A stretch of DNA of 51,407 bases from Candidatus Aphodousia faecipullorum (GCA_018714205.1 DVNR01000003.1:1-51407), one strand, 5' to 3'; positions 16,954-26,193 are shown, numbered from the stretch's first letter. The notes: generated by a model from the sequence alone, not told the origin. Translations and numbers: made by a program.

Positions 16954-18219
16954 TTAGAAGACGATGTAGGTAGCGATCAAACCGATTACAGCAACCGGAG
17001 CAGAACGCTTAACAATGTCCATCGGGTTCACACCTGCCAAACCAGCGACCAAAATCACACCGCCGGCCAACGGGGAAGCGGTACGGCCCAAACCGCCGGT
17101 GAAGGCAGCAAGCATACCCAAGTTGTGAATTTCCATACCGAAGGATTCAGCGTGCGGAGTCACGGCTTCGTTAAAGGCGAAAGCCGCAGCGTCACCGGAA
17201 CCGGTCATCACACCCATGATGAACGGACCAAATGCGCCACCGATCTTGGCCCATTCGTTGGAGTTTTGTAAGAATTCAACCAAGAGGTCAATAACACCAG
17301 CGGCGCGCAAGCCAGCAGCGAACACACCGGCGGCAATGATGATACCGAGAATCTTAGCGTAGCCACTGCCCATGCCTTCAAAGAACTTCGTCGTGCAATC
17401 TGCCGGGCTCGTACGAGTAACGGCTAAAGCATAGATAGCACCAACCAACATAGCGGTTGCCACAGAGATCTTGAAATTGAAGTAAAGCGTGCAAACAAGC
17501 AACAAACCGATCGGAACCAACGGAGCGATAGCGTAAGCGAGGTTGATCTTATCCGGCAAGTTAGATGCCATTTTTTGTTCGGCTGGCGTGCCGTTCTTGT
17601 CGGGACGCGTGTAATCTTTGTATACAAGGCAGATCACTGTCGTAGCAACAATCAACGTTGCGACAACAACAAGAACTTGCATAGAAACGGAACCGATCAA
17701 GTCCATCACATCCATGTTGGCCAACTTAGCAACGAAGACGTCATGAGAAACGCCCGGGTTAAAGAAGGCGGGGAACACGGAGGCAACCAATGCTGCGGCT
17801 GCAATAGCGGGCTTGAAGCCGGCGCGAACCAAAATCGGAATCAACGTCGGACCGACGGCAGCACAAAGACCTGCCGTAGACGGAATAGCCACAGAGCAGA
17901 AGCCGGCAACACACATACTGGCGGGCAACAAGAAAATGCCCATACTGCGCAACGGCTTGAGCAACAAGGCGACCAATTGGACGTCGCACTTCGTAAGCGA
18001 AATCACACCGGCAAAACCCATTGCCGAGCAGATGGCGATGATCAAGTTTGCGTTGGTCATCGACTTATCAAACTGTTGGAAGGCCATCATCGGTTCCAAA
18101 GAAGCGAATGCCATGACCAAACCGGCAGTGATAAGCACCATACGTGTTTCATAACGTTTAATAAGCGCCCAGACCGTCACGCAGACGACCACGAGGCTTA
18201 CGATGAGCGTATAAGACAT
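16954..18219 (-). CDS. DcuC-family anaerobic C4-dicarboxylate carrier (copy 1)
   Basis: This is a 421-residue inner membrane protein with about 10-12 hydrophobic segments. It carries the family core seen in all four copies of the window: SAMGFAGVISLTKCDVQLV, AIPSTAGLCAAVGPTLIPIL, IIIAAGVFAAGLR and GSGDAAAFAFNEAVTPHAESFG. DcuC carriers exchange or export C4-dicarboxylates such as succinate in anaerobes. It is the most divergent of the four copies here, for example in the PAFFNPGVSHD stretch where the others have an NPGxxHxxM pattern. It is transcribed divergently from a GntR regulator, which is its likely controller. The actual substrate is not certain. Confidence 0.85.
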   Translation of the reverse strand: MSYTLIVSLVVVCVTVWALIKRYETRMVLITAGLVMAFASLEPMMAFQQFDKSMTNANLIIAICSAMGFAGVISLTKCDVQLVALLLKPLRSMGIFLLPASMCVAGFCSVAIPSTAGLCAAVGPTLIPILVRAGFKPAIAAAALVASVFPAFFNPGVSHDVFVAKLANMDVMDLIGSVSMQVLVVVATLIVATTVICLVYKDYTRPDKNGTPAEQKMASNLPDKINLAYAIAPLVPIGLLLVCTLYFNFKISVATAMLVGAIYALAVTRTSPADCTTKFFEGMGSGYAKILGIIIAAGVFAAGLRAAGVIDLLVEFLQNSNEWAKIGGAFGPFIMGVMTGSGDAAAFAFNEAVTPHAESFGMEIHNLGMLAAFTGGLGRTASPLAGGVILVAGLAGVNPMDIVKRSAPVAVIGLIATYIVF

Positions 18220-18514
18220 GTTTTGTGCTCCTTGCGGGAAGAAAACAATTTGAAATATTCAGTCACAATTGGACCGATACCCCGCTATCTTAATCCGTTC
18301 AAATCTTTTCTTTGGGGATTTTTAGGGAAATATCCAAGTCAGATATCAGATAGCATTGACATTTTAGGATCATCAATGTTCACATTTCTTAGACTAATTA
18401 CTTAGAAACACAGCATTTTCCTGCTTTGTCCCAGGTAAATAAAAGGTAATTCGTAGAAAAAAGAAGTTTCCATTTATATAATCAGGTTGCTTTTTTGTTT
18501 TCTGGACGCAATCG
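18220..18514. promoter_or_regulatory. Divergent promoter region between dcuC copy 1 and gntR copy 1
   Basis: This AT-rich 295-base gap contains no gene. A TTGACA-like -35 hexamer occurs on the plus strand near 18355 without a convincing -10 box. It should hold both promoters and the operator of the adjacent regulator, but no clear palindrome like those elsewhere in the island was found. Confidence 0.4.
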
Positions 18515-19312
18515 ATGGATCGACTCTTATCTGATGACCCCAACCCTTTGCGATCGGCTTTGCCCGGCATGGCCAGTCGGGTTCCGCTTTTTGAACAAGT
18601 CAAGCGTTCGATTATCGCAAAAATTCAAGATGGCACTTGGCGCCATGATGATCAGTTGCCTAATGAAATCGAGATGGCCCAGCTTTTTCACGTGAGCCAA
18701 GGGACCATGCGTCGAGCCCTGAGAGAGTTAGTCAATGAGGGATTATTGGTTAGAAAACAGGGCAAAGGGACCTATGTCAGTAGTTACGAAGGCAGCTTTG
18801 ATTATTTCTACCATAAATTCATTCCCGTCCGACCAGATGATCCGGACAAACAGTGGAAAACAACGACAAAGCTCACGCTTTATGAAGTAATCCCTCCATC
18901 TCATCGCACGATGCTTTTGATGGGTATTGAAGATCCAACAGAAAAAGTCATTCACATTCGTCGCCTTCATTATGCTTGCTTGGATGAAGGGCATTTGCAA
19001 AGCGTGGATTCGTTTGATGAGCTTTTTTTGCGCCGTCGCTTTTTTCCCACTTTAACTGAAGAAATTTTCAGAGGTCAAAAGGCGAGCCTGTATCATTTTT
19101 ATCAAAAGGTCTGCGACGTGACGATCTTACATGTGCGCGATATTCAGAAGGCCACATTTTTAAATGCTTATCAGGCAAAGCTAGCCAATGTGCCGGTGCC
19201 TTACCCTGCTATTATTCAACAGCGTCAAACATTCGATATCAATAATAATTTAGTGGAATTGCGCTTTTTGACGACTGTGACTGATCGCTGTCACTTCGAA
19301 TACCAATATTAA
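18515..19312 (+). CDS. GntR/HutC-family transcription regulator (copy 1)
   Basis: The 265-residue protein has an N-terminal GntR winged helix (about 24-92: PLFEQVKRSIIAKIQDGTW, MAQLFHVSQGTMRRALRELV, LLVRKQGKGTYVSSY) and a C-terminal UTRA ligand-binding domain (about 110-265: VIHIRRLHYACLDEG, IQQRQTFDINNNLVELRF). HutC-type regulators bind a small effector derived from the pathway they control. The gene is divergent from dcuC copy 1 and convergent with the M20 gene. It closely resembles GntR copy 3 at 42737, including the INNN and VTDRCHFE motifs. No strong ribosome binding site is seen at the ATG. Confidence 0.9.
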   Translation: MDRLLSDDPNPLRSALPGMASRVPLFEQVKRSIIAKIQDGTWRHDDQLPNEIEMAQLFHVSQGTMRRALRELVNEGLLVRKQGKGTYVSSYEGSFDYFYHKFIPVRPDDPDKQWKTTTKLTLYEVIPPSHRTMLLMGIEDPTEKVIHIRRLHYACLDEGHLQSVDSFDELFLRRRFFPTLTEEIFRGQKASLYHFYQKVCDVTILHVRDIQKATFLNAYQAKLANVPVPYPAIIQQRQTFDINNNLVELRFLTTVTDRCHFEYQY

Positions 19313-19341
19313 AAAAAGCCTGTCGAAAAGCTCGACAGGCT
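19311..19341 (-). terminator. Terminator between gntR copy 1 and M20 copy 1
   Basis: A perfect 10-bp stem (AGCCTGTCGA 19317-19326 with TCGACAGGCT 19332-19341) has a five-base loop and a T6 run on the minus strand. It primarily ends the M20 transcript. Confidence 0.85.
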
Positions 19342-19390
19342 AAACGGGGAATTCCCTTAAGATGGACCAAAAGTTCCTTTTGCTTGAGAA

Positions 19391-20665
19391 TTATGCCTTG
19401 TTCGTCTTCTCCAAGAAGCGAGTGAACATTTCAAAAGCTTCGGGCATACTTTCACTGTCTTGAATTTCAAAGTCGCCTTTGTGATGGCCGTGTTCGTTGC
19501 AACCGAAAAGGAAGAACCCGGCCTTACCACCGTGAGAAAGCACTTTACGGACAAGCCATGTGCAGTCTTCTGATCCCGAAATCTTGACGTCTGGGTAAAC
19601 CTTCGTGATGAAAGGAATTTCGTGAGCAATGGTTTCCAGTGTTTCAATAACTTCAGGCGTTGTTTGAAGCGTCGTTGCGGCCCCAACTTTCTCAAATTGG
19701 TATTGAACGTCATAGGCTTCAGCATTACCTTTAACGATGCGTTCAACATAATCGGTCATGTATTGGTTAACTTCTTCAGTTTGACCGCGCACTTCAATTT
19801 GCATCTTCGCATGAACAGGAACAACATTGCGACCTTCGCCAGCTACTAAGCGGCCAATGGAAATTCGAGTATCGCCTTGGCTGTTACGCGGGATACCGGC
19901 AAGCATCGTGGCCGTTGAGCAAGCCGCTAACAATGCGCTGCGACCTTTTTCTGGATTGGCGCCAGCGTGAGCGGCTTTGCCGGTGAAGGTGATGTCAATT
20001 TTGCTGGTAGCCAAGAATCCTTGACGGCAGAGTCCGATTTCATGCAACCGAATGCCGCTACCAATATGGCAACAAATAATATAGTTCACGTCATCAAGCA
20101 AGCCGCTTTCAGACATTGGAAGACCGCCGCGAGTACCTTCTTCAGCCGGTTGGAATAAGAGCTTGATCGTTCCGCAAAGTTCGTCTTTATGGTCAACGAT
20201 CCAGTGAGCGACGCCTAAGCCAACTGACGTGTGAGCGTCATGCCCGCAAGCGTGCATGAGACCGGCGCGTTCCGAGCAGTAGCCTCCGGCATTGGATTCG
20301 TGTTTCGGATCATTGGTTTCTTGAACGAGCACGCAGTCCATGTCGTGGCGGAACATGGTCACAGGGCCCGGTCGACCGGTATTCCAAACGGCGACACAGC
20401 CTGTGTAGCCCTCGGTTTCAGCCAAGAACTCTTCAGATACACCATGTTCACGGGCGCGTTGCATCGCTTCTTCAACGAGTTTGGGGTCGCGACCCATGAC
20501 GAATTTCGGATTAATGGCTTTTGTGCCCATCACGACATCAAACCCGAGTTCGCGAAGACGCTTGACGACGATATTCATCGTTTCAAATTCCGTCCAGCCT
20601 TCTTCAGGGCGCTTGTGAATGGTGCGACGGAACTGCACCATTTCCTGAGTGTATTGTTCATTCAT
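19391..20665 (-). CDS. M20-family amidohydrolase, AbgA-like (copy 1)
   Basis: This 424-residue zinc peptidase-like protein resembles AbgA, a subunit of p-aminobenzoyl-glutamate hydrolase. It has the N-terminal RRTIHKRPEEGWTEFET, the AbgA-type insert MGRDPKLVEEAMQRAREHG, the metal-site HACGHDAHT (about residues 143-151), PAEEGTRGG with the catalytic glutamate, and a C-terminal HHKGDF ligand region. The usual DMDALP is changed to DMDCVLVQE. ATG 20665 is chosen because GGAGG lies just upstream; the earlier ATG lies inside that site. It is the last gene of a minus-strand set with dcuC copy 2, separated by a hairpin. An amide-linked amino acid conjugate is the likely substrate; its identity is not known. 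Confidence 0.88.
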   Translation of the reverse strand: MNEQYTQEMVQFRRTIHKRPEEGWTEFETMNIVVKRLRELGFDVVMGTKAINPKFVMGRDPKLVEEAMQRAREHGVSEEFLAETEGYTGCVAVWNTGRPGPVTMFRHDMDCVLVQETNDPKHESNAGGYCSERAGLMHACGHDAHTSVGLGVAHWIVDHKDELCGTIKLLFQPAEEGTRGGLPMSESGLLDDVNYIICCHIGSGIRLHEIGLCRQGFLATSKIDITFTGKAAHAGANPEKGRSALLAACSTATMLAGIPRNSQGDTRISIGRLVAGEGRNVVPVHAKMQIEVRGQTEEVNQYMTDYVERIVKGNAEAYDVQYQFEKVGAATTLQTTPEVIETLETIAHEIPFITKVYPDVKISGSEDCTWLVRKVLSHGGKAGFFLFGCNEHGHHKGDFEIQDSESMPEAFEMFTRFLEKTNKA

Positions 20666-20690
20666 TTTTAATTCCTCCATGAGGGGTATA

Positions 20691-20720
20691 AAAAATCAGC
20701 GGGCAAGAACTGCCCCGCTG
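20691..20720 (-). terminator. Hairpin between dcuC copy 2 and M20 copy 1
   Basis: CAGCGGG (20697-20703) pairs with CCCGCTG (20714-20720), followed by a T-rich run on the minus strand. It lies inside the apparent operon and probably lowers read-through into M20 copy 1. Confidence 0.7.
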
Positions 20721-20732
20721 AGTAGGGAATTT

Positions 20733-21998
20733 TTAATCCAAGAAGAGGATCAGCACGAACCAAGTGATGACCATCGGAACACACGTGCGTTTCACAAGGT
20801 CAATCGGAGAAACTCGGCTCATACCGGCAATCAAAATCACGACACCGGCGATCGGACTGGTCGTACGACCTAACTGAGCGGCACACATCACGGTGTTGCC
20901 CAAATCAGAGATCGTCATGCCAAGCGCGGCGGCGTGGGGCGTTACAGCTTCGTTAAATGCAAAGGTTGCAGCGTCACCGGAACCAGTTAAAACGGCCATG
21001 GCAAACGTACCCATTGCACCACCGATACGGGCATAGTCCCCGGCGCTCTTTAATGCTTCAATCAAGGCATCAACCACACCGGTTTCGCGAAGACCACAAG
21101 CAAACACGCCAGCGGCAATGATGATACCTAAGACGTCACCATAACCCTTGCCAGCGCCGCTGAAGAACGTTTTGAACGCTTCTTGGGGGTTGACACGCGT
21201 GACAATCATCGTATAGGTCACACCGATCATCATGGCTTGGGCCACGCCCATCTTGATAGCGGGAACGTAAGTGTTGCCCAGCAACAAGATAGCCAGCGGA
21301 ACCATCGGGGCGATGGCATAGATGATGTTCACTTTTTGAATACCACCCGTGGCGTCTGTTTGAATATCGCCCATTTGACCACTGCCTTTGTGGTCTTTCA
21401 AGAAGAACTCCACGACCGTGATCAACAAGGCGCCGCAAAGCGACAAGACGGCGTAGGTTGAAGCATGCTCAATGATGAATTCCATCGGTTCAATGCCAGC
21501 CATGCCGGAAATCATCACCGGGTGTGCGCCGCCCGGGTTGAAGTTGGAACCATAGGTGCCGGCCAAAATGGCAGCGCCAGCGCCGGCTGGGGTGATGCCG
21601 GAGCGGATCATCAACGGGATCAACGTGGCGCCCACAGCAGCAGCGCAACCGGCAGCTGACGGGATGGCGGCGTTAATCACGGCTGTCAAAATCGTGCAGC
21701 ACGGGATGATCATCAAACCTAAGGTCTTCATCGGGCGGGTAAGTAATTGCACCAAATGGATATCGCACTTGGTGTAGCTCACCAAAAATGCAAAGCCCAT
21801 CGCCGAGCAGATTGATTGAATCAAATTGCCGGTGGTCATTGACTTGGCAAATTGGTTGTATGCCGCCATTGGATCTAAGGAAATCAAGCACATGAGAAGA
21901 CCGGCGATACAGAGCACCAGGCGCGTTTCATAGCGCTTGACCAATGCGACAACGGTCAATGCGATAATGACCATGGCCGCCCAGAAAGTAAGAGACAT
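20733..21998 (-). CDS. DcuC-family carrier (copy 2)
   Basis: A 421-residue polytopic membrane protein, beginning MSLTFWAAMVIIALTVVALV. It carries the family core (AIPSAAGCAAAVGATLIPLM, NFNPGGAHPVMISGMAGIEP, GIIIAAGVFACGLRETGVVD, GSGDAATFAFNEAVTPHA). It is very close to copy 4 at 39905, with long identical stretches, so the two arose by recent duplication. AGGAG lies eight bases before the start. It is sandwiched between two AbgA-like M20 genes on the same strand, so it probably imports what they hydrolyse or exports a product. A dicarboxylate or amino-acid conjugate is plausible but unproven. Confidence 0.87.
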   Translation of the reverse strand: MSLTFWAAMVIIALTVVALVKRYETRLVLCIAGLLMCLISLDPMAAYNQFAKSMTTGNLIQSICSAMGFAFLVSYTKCDIHLVQLLTRPMKTLGLMIIPCCTILTAVINAAIPSAAGCAAAVGATLIPLMIRSGITPAGAGAAILAGTYGSNFNPGGAHPVMISGMAGIEPMEFIIEHASTYAVLSLCGALLITVVEFFLKDHKGSGQMGDIQTDATGGIQKVNIIYAIAPMVPLAILLLGNTYVPAIKMGVAQAMMIGVTYTMIVTRVNPQEAFKTFFSGAGKGYGDVLGIIIAAGVFACGLRETGVVDALIEALKSAGDYARIGGAMGTFAMAVLTGSGDAATFAFNEAVTPHAAALGMTISDLGNTVMCAAQLGRTTSPIAGVVILIAGMSRVSPIDLVKRTCVPMVITWFVLILFLD

Positions 21999-22031
21999 AG
22001 CACAGACTCCTATAAGGGGTTTGAGTTAGTT

Positions 22032-23318
22032 TTATTTATGTAAGCCGTTGGTTGCTTCAATGAGCTTGACTTGCACGCTGAAACCCACCGGCATACTCTT
22101 CACATCATCCGGATCAAAGTCCGAACGGTGTTGACCGTTGTGATCGGCTCCATAGTAGAAATGAGCCGCTTTGCCTCCGTGTTGTTGCACGCGGGCCATC
22201 AAAATGGTGGCGTCTTCGCTACCGCCTTTTTCACTGTAGTAGTCAACGTGATCGGCTCCGACGACTTCGCCGGCGCACTTTTCAATGAGTTTGGCGAGTT
22301 CCGGAGTTGGGTTCATTGTGAAGGCTTCACCAACTTTGGTGATCTTGTACTCAACGTCAAACGCTTCCGCATTGGCTTTCACTGCGCGTTCAACCTGAGA
22401 GAAAATGTATTGGCACAGTTCGTTCGTGGCGCCACGGACTTCCATTTGCATGGTGGCGTGAACAGGAACGACATTGCGCATTTCGCCTGCCATGAGTTTG
22501 CCGCAGCTTACGGTTGTCAAGCCGGCTCCATGACGCGGCAAGCTGCCGATCATGACGGCAGTGTGGCAGGCGGCCATCAATGCGTTACGACCGTCTTGAG
22601 GATTGGCCACCGAGTGGGCGGGTTTGCCGGTGAAGGAAACGTCAAATTTAATGGTGGCGTTGTAACCCGGCGAAGTGACAGTGACGTAACCTAAACGCGG
22701 TGTGCAACCGATGTGGCTTGCAAATAAATTATCGACATCGTCAACGATGCCGCTTTGAGCCATGGCCATGGCGCCACGCGTGCCTTCTTCGGCCGGTTGG
22801 AATAACAGTTTGATCGTGCCGCACAGTTCATCTTTGTGATCAACGATCCAGTGGGCGATAGCCAATCCAACACCGGTGTGGCAGTCATGCCCGCAAGCAT
22901 GCATTTGACCAGGATATTCGCTAGCGAATCCCTCCTTGTTCGGGAGGTGATTGGGATCCGTTGTTTCTGGAACATACAGTGCATCAATGTCAAAGCGCAA
23001 AGCAGTCACAGGGCCGGGACGACCGGTTTTCCAAATGCCTACAGCGCCGGTGTAACCTTGCATCGCATCGATATCTTCTTGCTTAACGCCCGCTTCAAGA
23101 GCGCGCTTCACACCCAGTTTAACTTCGTCGGGATAGCGACCCATTACATAATCAGGATTGATCACAGCGGTGCCTTCGAGCACTTCAAATCCCAATTCTT
23201 TAAGGCGATTAACAATAATGCTTGTTGTCCTGAATTCGGTCCAGCCGGTTTCAGGTTTGGCGTGCAGACTACGACGGAATTTCACCATCTCGTCTGTGTA
23301 TTGATTGTTGATATCCAT
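22032..23318 (-). CDS. M20-family amidohydrolase, AbgA-like (copy 2)
   Basis: A 428-residue cytoplasmic enzyme of the M20 fold. It has AbgA-like features: WTEFRTTSIIVNRLKELGF, MGRYPDEVKLGVKRALEAG, FDIDALYVPE, the metal-binding HACGHDCHTG, FQPAEEGTRGA with the catalytic glutamate and a C-terminal SEDATILMARVQQHGGKA, which is nearly the AbgA sequence. Of the three M20 copies this is the closest to AbgA. It is the first gene of a minus-strand operon with dcuC copy 2 and faces the OFA carrier across a divergent promoter that holds a TCAGTTAACTGA palindrome. Confidence 0.88.
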   Translation of the reverse strand: MDINNQYTDEMVKFRRSLHAKPETGWTEFRTTSIIVNRLKELGFEVLEGTAVINPDYVMGRYPDEVKLGVKRALEAGVKQEDIDAMQGYTGAVGIWKTGRPGPVTALRFDIDALYVPETTDPNHLPNKEGFASEYPGQMHACGHDCHTGVGLAIAHWIVDHKDELCGTIKLLFQPAEEGTRGAMAMAQSGIVDDVDNLFASHIGCTPRLGYVTVTSPGYNATIKFDVSFTGKPAHSVANPQDGRNALMAACHTAVMIGSLPRHGAGLTTVSCGKLMAGEMRNVVPVHATMQMEVRGATNELCQYIFSQVERAVKANAEAFDVEYKITKVGEAFTMNPTPELAKLIEKCAGEVVGADHVDYYSEKGGSEDATILMARVQQHGGKAAHFYYGADHNGQHRSDFDPDDVKSMPVGFSVQVKLIEATNGLHK

Positions 23319-23404
23319 AGTCGATATGCTCCGAAATATCGTTTTAACCGTAACGAACAGACGGTCGGGGAACCCAGCCCGAAAACTGTCCTAATGTAAT
23401 TGGC

Positions 23405-23440
23405 TCAAGAAAAACCGGAAGGCAATTTCTTGCCCTCCGG
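23405..23440 (-). terminator. Terminator-like hairpin in the leader of M20 copy 2
   Basis: On the minus strand CCGGA-GGGCAA pairs with TTGCC-TTCCGG (23415-23440, one mismatch pair) and is followed by five T. It lies about 90 bases upstream of the M20 start, inside the probable 5' leader, so it may be an attenuator or a leftover of a gene boundary. Confidence 0.55.
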
Positions 23441-23589
23441 AAACGACTCATGCTGCTTTTTTTAAAACAGTAGGACTTAAGTTCACACTCATTTGGGAAT
23501 GAATCTATTGAAGTCGGTTCCCAAAAGGGCACTTCTATTTTTGTTCAACACGCTTGCAATCGCCTTTAGAAGTTTTGCTATGTTGGATA

Positions 23590-23601
23590 TCAGTTAACTG
23601 A
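23590..23601. promoter_or_regulatory. Palindromic operator TCAGTTAACTGA (site 1)
   Basis: A perfect 12-bp palindrome followed by TTGCTTTC, in the divergent region between M20 copy 2 and the OFA carrier. An identical palindrome with nearly the same flank occurs at 29018. The GTTAAC core fits HutC-type GT-TA-AC operators. Confidence 0.6.
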
Positions 23602-23663
23602 TTGCTTTCCCGAGTTTAATCCTCTTTATAAGATTGACCGAAGTTTTCGACTAAGAGGTTTTT

Positions 23664-24860
23664 ATGCAAGATAACAAGCGTTGGTTTTACCTGGTGCTGT
23701 TCTGGGTGGTGAATTTTTGCCTGGGCTCGTTTTATGCTTGGAGCGTTTACTCCACATGGCTTGCACAACACTACTCGGTGATCGCCGGAGCGACAGTGAC
23801 GGTGGCATCGTTAACCTATGTTTTTAGCATTGGCGCGGCCATGAATCCGATAGCTATGGTCACCGCGGGATTTCTCACTGATCGGTTGGGACCTAGACCG
23901 GTCCTTTTCGGTGGTGGATTGATCGTGACGCTTGGGTACTATCTTATGAGCATCAGCACGGATTCCAGCTTATTGCTAATCGGATACGGAATTTGTTTTG
24001 GTATGGGGTCTGGTGCTTGTGTGATTGCAACGGTGACATCTGCTGTCAAGTTATTCCCGACGATGCGAGGTTTCGCCGGTGGTTCGGTAGGTGCCATGTA
24101 CGGCTTGGGGTCCGTTTGCTTGCCGCCGACAGCCAATGCCTTGGCGCAAAACTATGGAATTACCACTACCTTGCTATTTTTTGCGGTTGCTTGTTTTGTC
24201 ATCATTATCGCCAGTGCAAGTCTGATTAAGCTCCCGGCTTCTCGCTCCGTGGCACCTAAAGCTGGCAATGAAGATCTCAATTGGTTGCAAATGGTGAAGA
24301 CCTCGCGGTTTTGGGCAATGTTTGTGCTCTTTTTAGGAGCGACGCTTTCGCCGTTGATGCTTTTTTCTCAAACAGTCACGGTTGCCCAGGTTCAGATCGG
24401 TTTAGGCATGTCTGCGGCTGTACTTTCAGTTTCCGTTTTGGCTCTAGCCAATATGGCTGCGCGCTTTTTAGCGGGGACTCTCTCGGATAAGCTAGGGCGC
24501 GCTCTAACCTTGGCATTAGCGATTGCTATGGCCGTTTTAGGCTTGTCGCTCTTGTCAATGGCTGGTCAAGGCGATGCAGCTCTTTTCTATTTGGGTTTGG
24601 TTTGTATCGGCGCGAGTTTCGGTTCAAGTGTTGGGATTTTCCCAGGATATGTAGCTGAACAGTTTGGACCGGCAAACGCTAGTATGAATTATGGTGTAAT
24701 GGCGCTCGCATTCTCCGTTTCTGGCATTATCGGCCCGAATATTATTCGTATGAGTGTTGAGGGCGGCCAATACCAAATCGCCTATTTTATCGCGATAGGT
24801 ATTAGCGCAGTTGGCCTTTTGGCGGCCTGGTACTGTAAATCATTTGAGAAGAAACATTAA
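23664..24860 (+). CDS. MFS transporter, OFA (oxalate/formate antiporter) family, copy 1
   Basis: This 398-residue inner membrane carrier has 12 predicted spans. The OFA signature is seen in the N terminus (CLGSFYAWSVYSTWLAQHY), the MFS loop GFLTDRLGPRPVLFGGG between spans 2 and 3, SDKLGR between spans 8 and 9, and the family-typical PGYVAEQFGPANASMNYGVM. Family members exchange small organic anions such as oxalate and formate. It is preceded by AGAGG and by the TCAGTTAACTGA operator, and followed by a strong terminator. Its place in the island suggests carriage of a monocarboxylate product or substrate of the amidohydrolases. Confidence 0.87.
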   Translation: MQDNKRWFYLVLFWVVNFCLGSFYAWSVYSTWLAQHYSVIAGATVTVASLTYVFSIGAAMNPIAMVTAGFLTDRLGPRPVLFGGGLIVTLGYYLMSISTDSSLLLIGYGICFGMGSGACVIATVTSAVKLFPTMRGFAGGSVGAMYGLGSVCLPPTANALAQNYGITTTLLFFAVACFVIIIASASLIKLPASRSVAPKAGNEDLNWLQMVKTSRFWAMFVLFLGATLSPLMLFSQTVTVAQVQIGLGMSAAVLSVSVLALANMAARFLAGTLSDKLGRALTLALAIAMAVLGLSLLSMAGQGDAALFYLGLVCIGASFGSSVGIFPGYVAEQFGPANASMNYGVMALAFSVSGIIGPNIIRMSVEGGQYQIAYFIAIGISAVGLLAAWYCKSFEKKH

Positions 24861-24881
24861 ATTTATCCCCCTCTGATTGAA

Positions 24882-24917
24882 CCCCGGCACTGAATCCAGT
24901 CGTCGGGGCTTTTTTTT
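24882..24917 (+). terminator. Terminator of the OFA carrier gene
   Basis: CCCCG (24882-24886) pairs with CGGGG (24904-24908), with inner ACTG/CAGT pairs, followed by C and eight T. Confidence 0.88.
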
Positions 24918-24982
24918 CGTGATGATGTGATCGCGTACTTTCGCTACAATGGTCGCGGGTCGTTTGCCTATAAGGAGTTGAA

Positions 24983-26176
24983 ATGTCTTCGGCAATTCGT
25001 TGTGTGCCGGGTTTAAAGTCCGGTTCTAATCAATCGTACGATGCGTTCGGTGTTGATAAAGCCAATGAGGTTAGTGCTTTTCACCGCTCGATTCCCGGTT
25101 ATGCTCCCACCGAGATGGTGTCATTGTCAGCTTTGGCTCGAGAACTCGGTGTTGAAGCGCTTTACGTTAAAGATGAAAGTTCACGCTTTGGTTTAAATGC
25201 TTTCAAGTCACTCGGCAGCTCTTATTGTGTCGCGTCACTAATTAGTGAAAAGCTTGGGATGCCCACTCGTTATGAGTCTGTGGTAAGTGCTGAGGCCAAA
25301 GAAAATGTTCAGGGGATGACACTAATAACAGCCACGGACGGCAACCATGGCCGGGGTGTGGCTTGGACAGCGAAACTATTGGGTTTGAAAAGCGTTGTAT
25401 TAATGCCGAAAGGAACGGCGCTGGAGAGACTGCAAAATATTCAGAAATTGGGAGCGGATGCAAGTATTACCGATCTTGTCTATGACGACACAGTTAAACT
25501 AGCCGCGAAGATGGCTGAAGAAAACAACTGGCTTTTGGTGCAGGACACCGCATGGGATGGTTACGAAGACATTCCATTGCGGATCATGCAGGGCTATTTG
25601 ACGATGGCACTAGAAGCGGTTGAAGCACTGCCCAAGGCGCCGACACACCTGTTTCTTCAAGCCGGCGTGGGTTCCATGGCGGCGGCAGTTGCGGCATTTT
25701 TTGTTGAATACTACGGCAAAGATTGTCCGAAGGTCATTGTTGTAGAGCCAGAGGGAGCCAATTGCTTCTATGAAACAGCTCGTGCAGCAGATGGCGGCAT
25801 TCATCCTTATGTGGGCGATATGCATTCCATCATGGCAGGTCTTTGTTGCGGGGTGCCGAGTAAGTCAGCTTGGAGCATATTGAAAGAAACCGCGGATTTC
25901 TATGTGTCAATGCCGGATTACGTTGCCGCAGACGGAATGCGTATTTTGGGGGCGCCTTTGCCAGGAGATCATCGCGTGGTATCAGGAGAAAGCGGAGCTT
26001 CCACTTTTGGTTTGACAGCAGATCTTTTAAGGGATAAACGGTATCAAACGGTTAAGGAAATGCTGGGCCTAAATGAAGCTTCTCGTGTGCTTTGTATCTC
26101 AACCGAAGGAGCCACGGACCGGGAAAACTATCGTCGAATCGTATGGGATGGTGCCTGGTCGACTTGTTCAGACTAA
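24983..26176 (+). CDS. dpaL: Diaminopropionate ammonia-lyase (YgeX/DpaL-like)
   Basis: This PLP enzyme converts 2,3-diaminopropionate to pyruvate and two ammonia; fold-type II family. The 397 residues match YgeX. The PLP lysine is Lys75 in RFGLNAFKSLGSSY. The acid/base aspartates are seen in TATDGNHGRGVAWTAK and QDTAWDGYEDIP, and a glycine-rich phosphate loop is LQAGVGSMAAAVAAF. An AAGGAG site precedes the ATG. In E. coli ygeX lies among purine and amide catabolism genes including an M20 hydrolase (ygeY) and hyuA; here it also sits with M20 and amidohydrolase genes, but ygeW, ssnA and ygfK are absent. It probably turns an amino acid released in the island into pyruvate. Confidence 0.9.
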   Translation: MSSAIRCVPGLKSGSNQSYDAFGVDKANEVSAFHRSIPGYAPTEMVSLSALARELGVEALYVKDESSRFGLNAFKSLGSSYCVASLISEKLGMPTRYESVVSAEAKENVQGMTLITATDGNHGRGVAWTAKLLGLKSVVLMPKGTALERLQNIQKLGADASITDLVYDDTVKLAAKMAEENNWLLVQDTAWDGYEDIPLRIMQGYLTMALEAVEALPKAPTHLFLQAGVGSMAAAVAAFFVEYYGKDCPKVIVVEPEGANCFYETARAADGGIHPYVGDMHSIMAGLCCGVPSKSAWSILKETADFYVSMPDYVAADGMRILGAPLPGDHRVVSGESGASTFGLTADLLRDKRYQTVKEMLGLNEASRVLCISTEGATDRENYRRIVWDGAWSTCSD

Positions 26177-26193
26177 CTGAAGAGTGGATAAAG

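Larger units (their letters stand above)
23319..23663. promoter_or_regulatory. Divergent regulatory region between M20 copy 2 and the OFA carrier
   Basis: No gene is seen in these 345 bases. They hold the palindrome at 23590-23601, a hairpin at 23415-23440 in the M20 leader, and an inverted repeat TTGGGAA/TTCCCAA around 23494-23526. The last could be structural or an operator. Confidence 0.55.

Noticed and set aside
17575-18405. A 276-codon plus-strand frame opposite dcuC copy 1
   Set aside because: It is the antisense of a clear membrane carrier; its His/Asn/Gln-rich translation is a mirror artefact.
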